From NCBI GenBank assembly GCA_963740765.1, contig CAVUFN010000016.1, positions 930,001 through 994,000 of the forward strand: DNA of 64,000 bases. Reading direction: 5' to 3'. The notes under the pieces were generated by a model, which did no database searches, was not told where the DNA came from, and was given only the letters and a program-made list of their open reading frames with translations. The DNA is from DATLGB01 sp963740765. Lineage in GTDB: Bacteria; Actinomycetota; Thermoleophilia; Solirubrobacterales; Solirubrobacteraceae. Both the position numbers and the translations under genes were made by a program. This document shows, piece by piece, positions 63,022-64,000 of this stretch. Numbering within the stretch: position 1 is the stretch's first letter; each line of letters opens with the position of its first letter.

Positions 63022-64000
63022 TCGTCTCCTCCGTGTCGTTGCGCTCGTTCCGGTCCTACGACCGGGTCGAGGTGCGGCTGGGCCCGGGGATCACGGTGGT
63101 GGCGGGACGCAACGGCGCCGGCAAGTCGAACCTGCTGGAGGCGATCTACTTCGCCTCGACCGGCCGCTCGTGCCGGACCTCCAACGAGCGCGAGTGCGTG
63201 GCCTTCGGAACGTCGGTGCTACGCCTGGAGATGGACGTGCACGGCGATGACGGTGTGCACAAGCTGTGCACAGGCTTCCAACCGGGGGAGTCCAAGCGCT
63301 TCACGGTCGACGGCGCCGCGGTCGAGCGGCTGTCGGACGCGTCCGTGCGGCCGCTGGTCTCCGTGTTCTTGCCGGATCGGCTCGAGCTGATCGCGGGGAC
63401 GCCGGCGCTGCGGCGCGCGCATCTCGACCAGGTGGTCGCGGCGGTGTGGCCGTCGCGATCGGGGACCCGCCGGTCCTACGCGGCGGCGCTGGCCCAGCGC
63501 AACGCCCTGGTGTCGGCGATCCGGGCCGGCCGGGCCGGCCGTGGATCGCTGCCCGTGTGGGACGCCGAGCTGGCCCGGCACGGCGTCGCGCTGATGGAGG
63601 ACCGGGCGGCGACGATCGGCCGCTTGCGTCCTCGCTACGCCGAGCACGCCGACGGCCTCGGGCTCGAGGGCGATGCGGTGCTGACCTACAAGCCGCGCTC
63701 GAAGGCGCAGTCGGCCGAGGCGCTGGCCGCCGAGCTGGCTGAGCGCGTCGACGGCGACCTGCAGCGCGGTTTCACGGGTCACGGGCCGCACCGCGATGAC
63801 ATCGCCTTCACGCTCGACGGTCGCGACCTGCGGGCCTACGGGTCCCGGGGACAGCAGCGCCTCGCGCTGCTGTCGCTGCTGCTGGCCGAGCGCGAGGAGC
63901 TGGCCTCCGTGCGCGGGACGCCCCCGCTGATGCTGCTCGACGACCCGATGTCCGAGCTCGACTCCGGCCGCCGCGAGCGGCTCGTCGAGGTGCTGCGGCG
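63018..64000 (+). CDS. recF: DNA repair protein RecF (partial, runs off the window)
   Basis: At least 327 codons, open at the window edge. GTG start in GTGA overlap with dnaN. Walker A VVAGRNGAGKSNLLEAIYF, the signature-like YGSRGQQRLALLSLLLAE, and Walker B PLMLLDDPMSELDSGRRER. RecF loads RecA on gapped DNA with RecO and RecR. Order dnaA-dnaN-recF is the standard arrangement. Confidence 0.96.
   Translation, partial: MIVSSVSLRSFRSYDRVEVRLGPGITVVAGRNGAGKSNLLEAIYFASTGRSCRTSNERECVAFGTSVLRLEMDVHGDDGVHKLCTGFQPGESKRFTVDGAAVERLSDASVRPLVSVFLPDRLELIAGTPALRRAHLDQVVAAVWPSRSGTRRSYAAALAQRNALVSAIRAGRAGRGSLPVWDAELARHGVALMEDRAATIGRLRPRYAEHADGLGLEGDAVLTYKPRSKAQSAEALAAELAERVDGDLQRGFTGHGPHRDDIAFTLDGRDLRAYGSRGQQRLALLSLLLAEREELASVRGTPPLMLLDDPMSELDSGRRERLVEVLR

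Noticed and set aside
63254..63274. TGTGCACAA and TGTGCACAG in the recF gene, resembling DnaA boxes
   Set aside because: They lie in well-conserved recF codons, are only two, and match just the loose consensus.

Overview
The window is a 64-kb piece of a high-GC bacterial chromosome that includes the replication-gene region (rpmH-rnpA-yidD-yidC-jag-rsmG-parA-parB leftward; dnaA-dnaN-recF rightward). GC-rich codon use, many GTG/TTG starts, stop/start overlaps of the GTGA/ATGA type, a Gram-positive YidC, a class E sortase, a MprAB-PepD-like operon and a menaquinone-linked cytochrome bc complex point to Actinomycetota. The gene mix looks most like Thermoleophilia (Solirubrobacterales), but that placement is inference from protein appearance and was not checked by search.

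Layout. 0-12 kb: class A PBP, thiL, a FlgM-tail-like peptide, cupin and SnoaL-like proteins, a palindromic repeat, a sortase E coupled to a degenerate M28 membrane protein, then a two-component system-HtrA-trehalose-phosphate synthase operon. 12-19 kb: rpsF-ssb-rpsR-rplI, small membrane proteins, dnaB with a DnaC-like ATPase, purA. 18.6-22.8 kb (leftward): a nucleotide-sugar set (UDP-GlcNAc 2-epimerase, Gfo/Idh dehydrogenase, hexapeptide acyltransferase) with a class IV aminotransferase. 22.8-31.7 kb: dinB, stand-alone LigD-type polymerase, desaturase, a catalase remnant, and assorted metabolic and membrane genes. 31.7-38 kb: tRNA-Lys, TatA/TatC, polyprenyl synthase, menG and a Rieske/cytochrome b/cytochrome c complex. 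38-45 kb: hemL, a siroheme-decarboxylase-like AhbA-AhbB fusion, hemB, an ABC exporter and an AI-2E family protein. 45-52.9 kb: YmdB-type phosphoesterase, a four-gene envelope-glycan operon, aminotransferase, ddl, bifunctional nuclease. 52.9-55.9 kb: two genes on opposite strands broken by many frameshifts. 55.9-64 kb: tRNA-Ile and the replication cluster; recF runs off the end.

How it fits together. Several runs look like single transcription units: hemB-ahbAB-hemL-(hypothetical)-qcrA-qcrB-qcrC-menG-polyprenyl synthase joins tetrapyrrole synthesis, the bc complex and menaquinone synthesis on one strand, with an ABC exporter 6 bp upstream of hemB. The response regulator-kinase-HtrA-otsA run joins envelope-stress sensing to trehalose-phosphate synthesis. 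DUF4126-phosphodiesterase-GtrA-GT-C looks like an envelope polymer module.

I see no rRNA, CRISPR array, prophage, transposase or integron. Most of the window is conserved chromosomal backbone. The most unusual items are the AhbAB fusion inside the heme/bc/menaquinone cluster, the catalytically degenerate M28 protein coupled to a sortase, a 20-bp-stem hairpin between rpsF and ssb, the decayed catalase, the frameshift-dense M1 peptidase locus and the very small dnaA-dnaN spacer with only one DnaA-box-like site.
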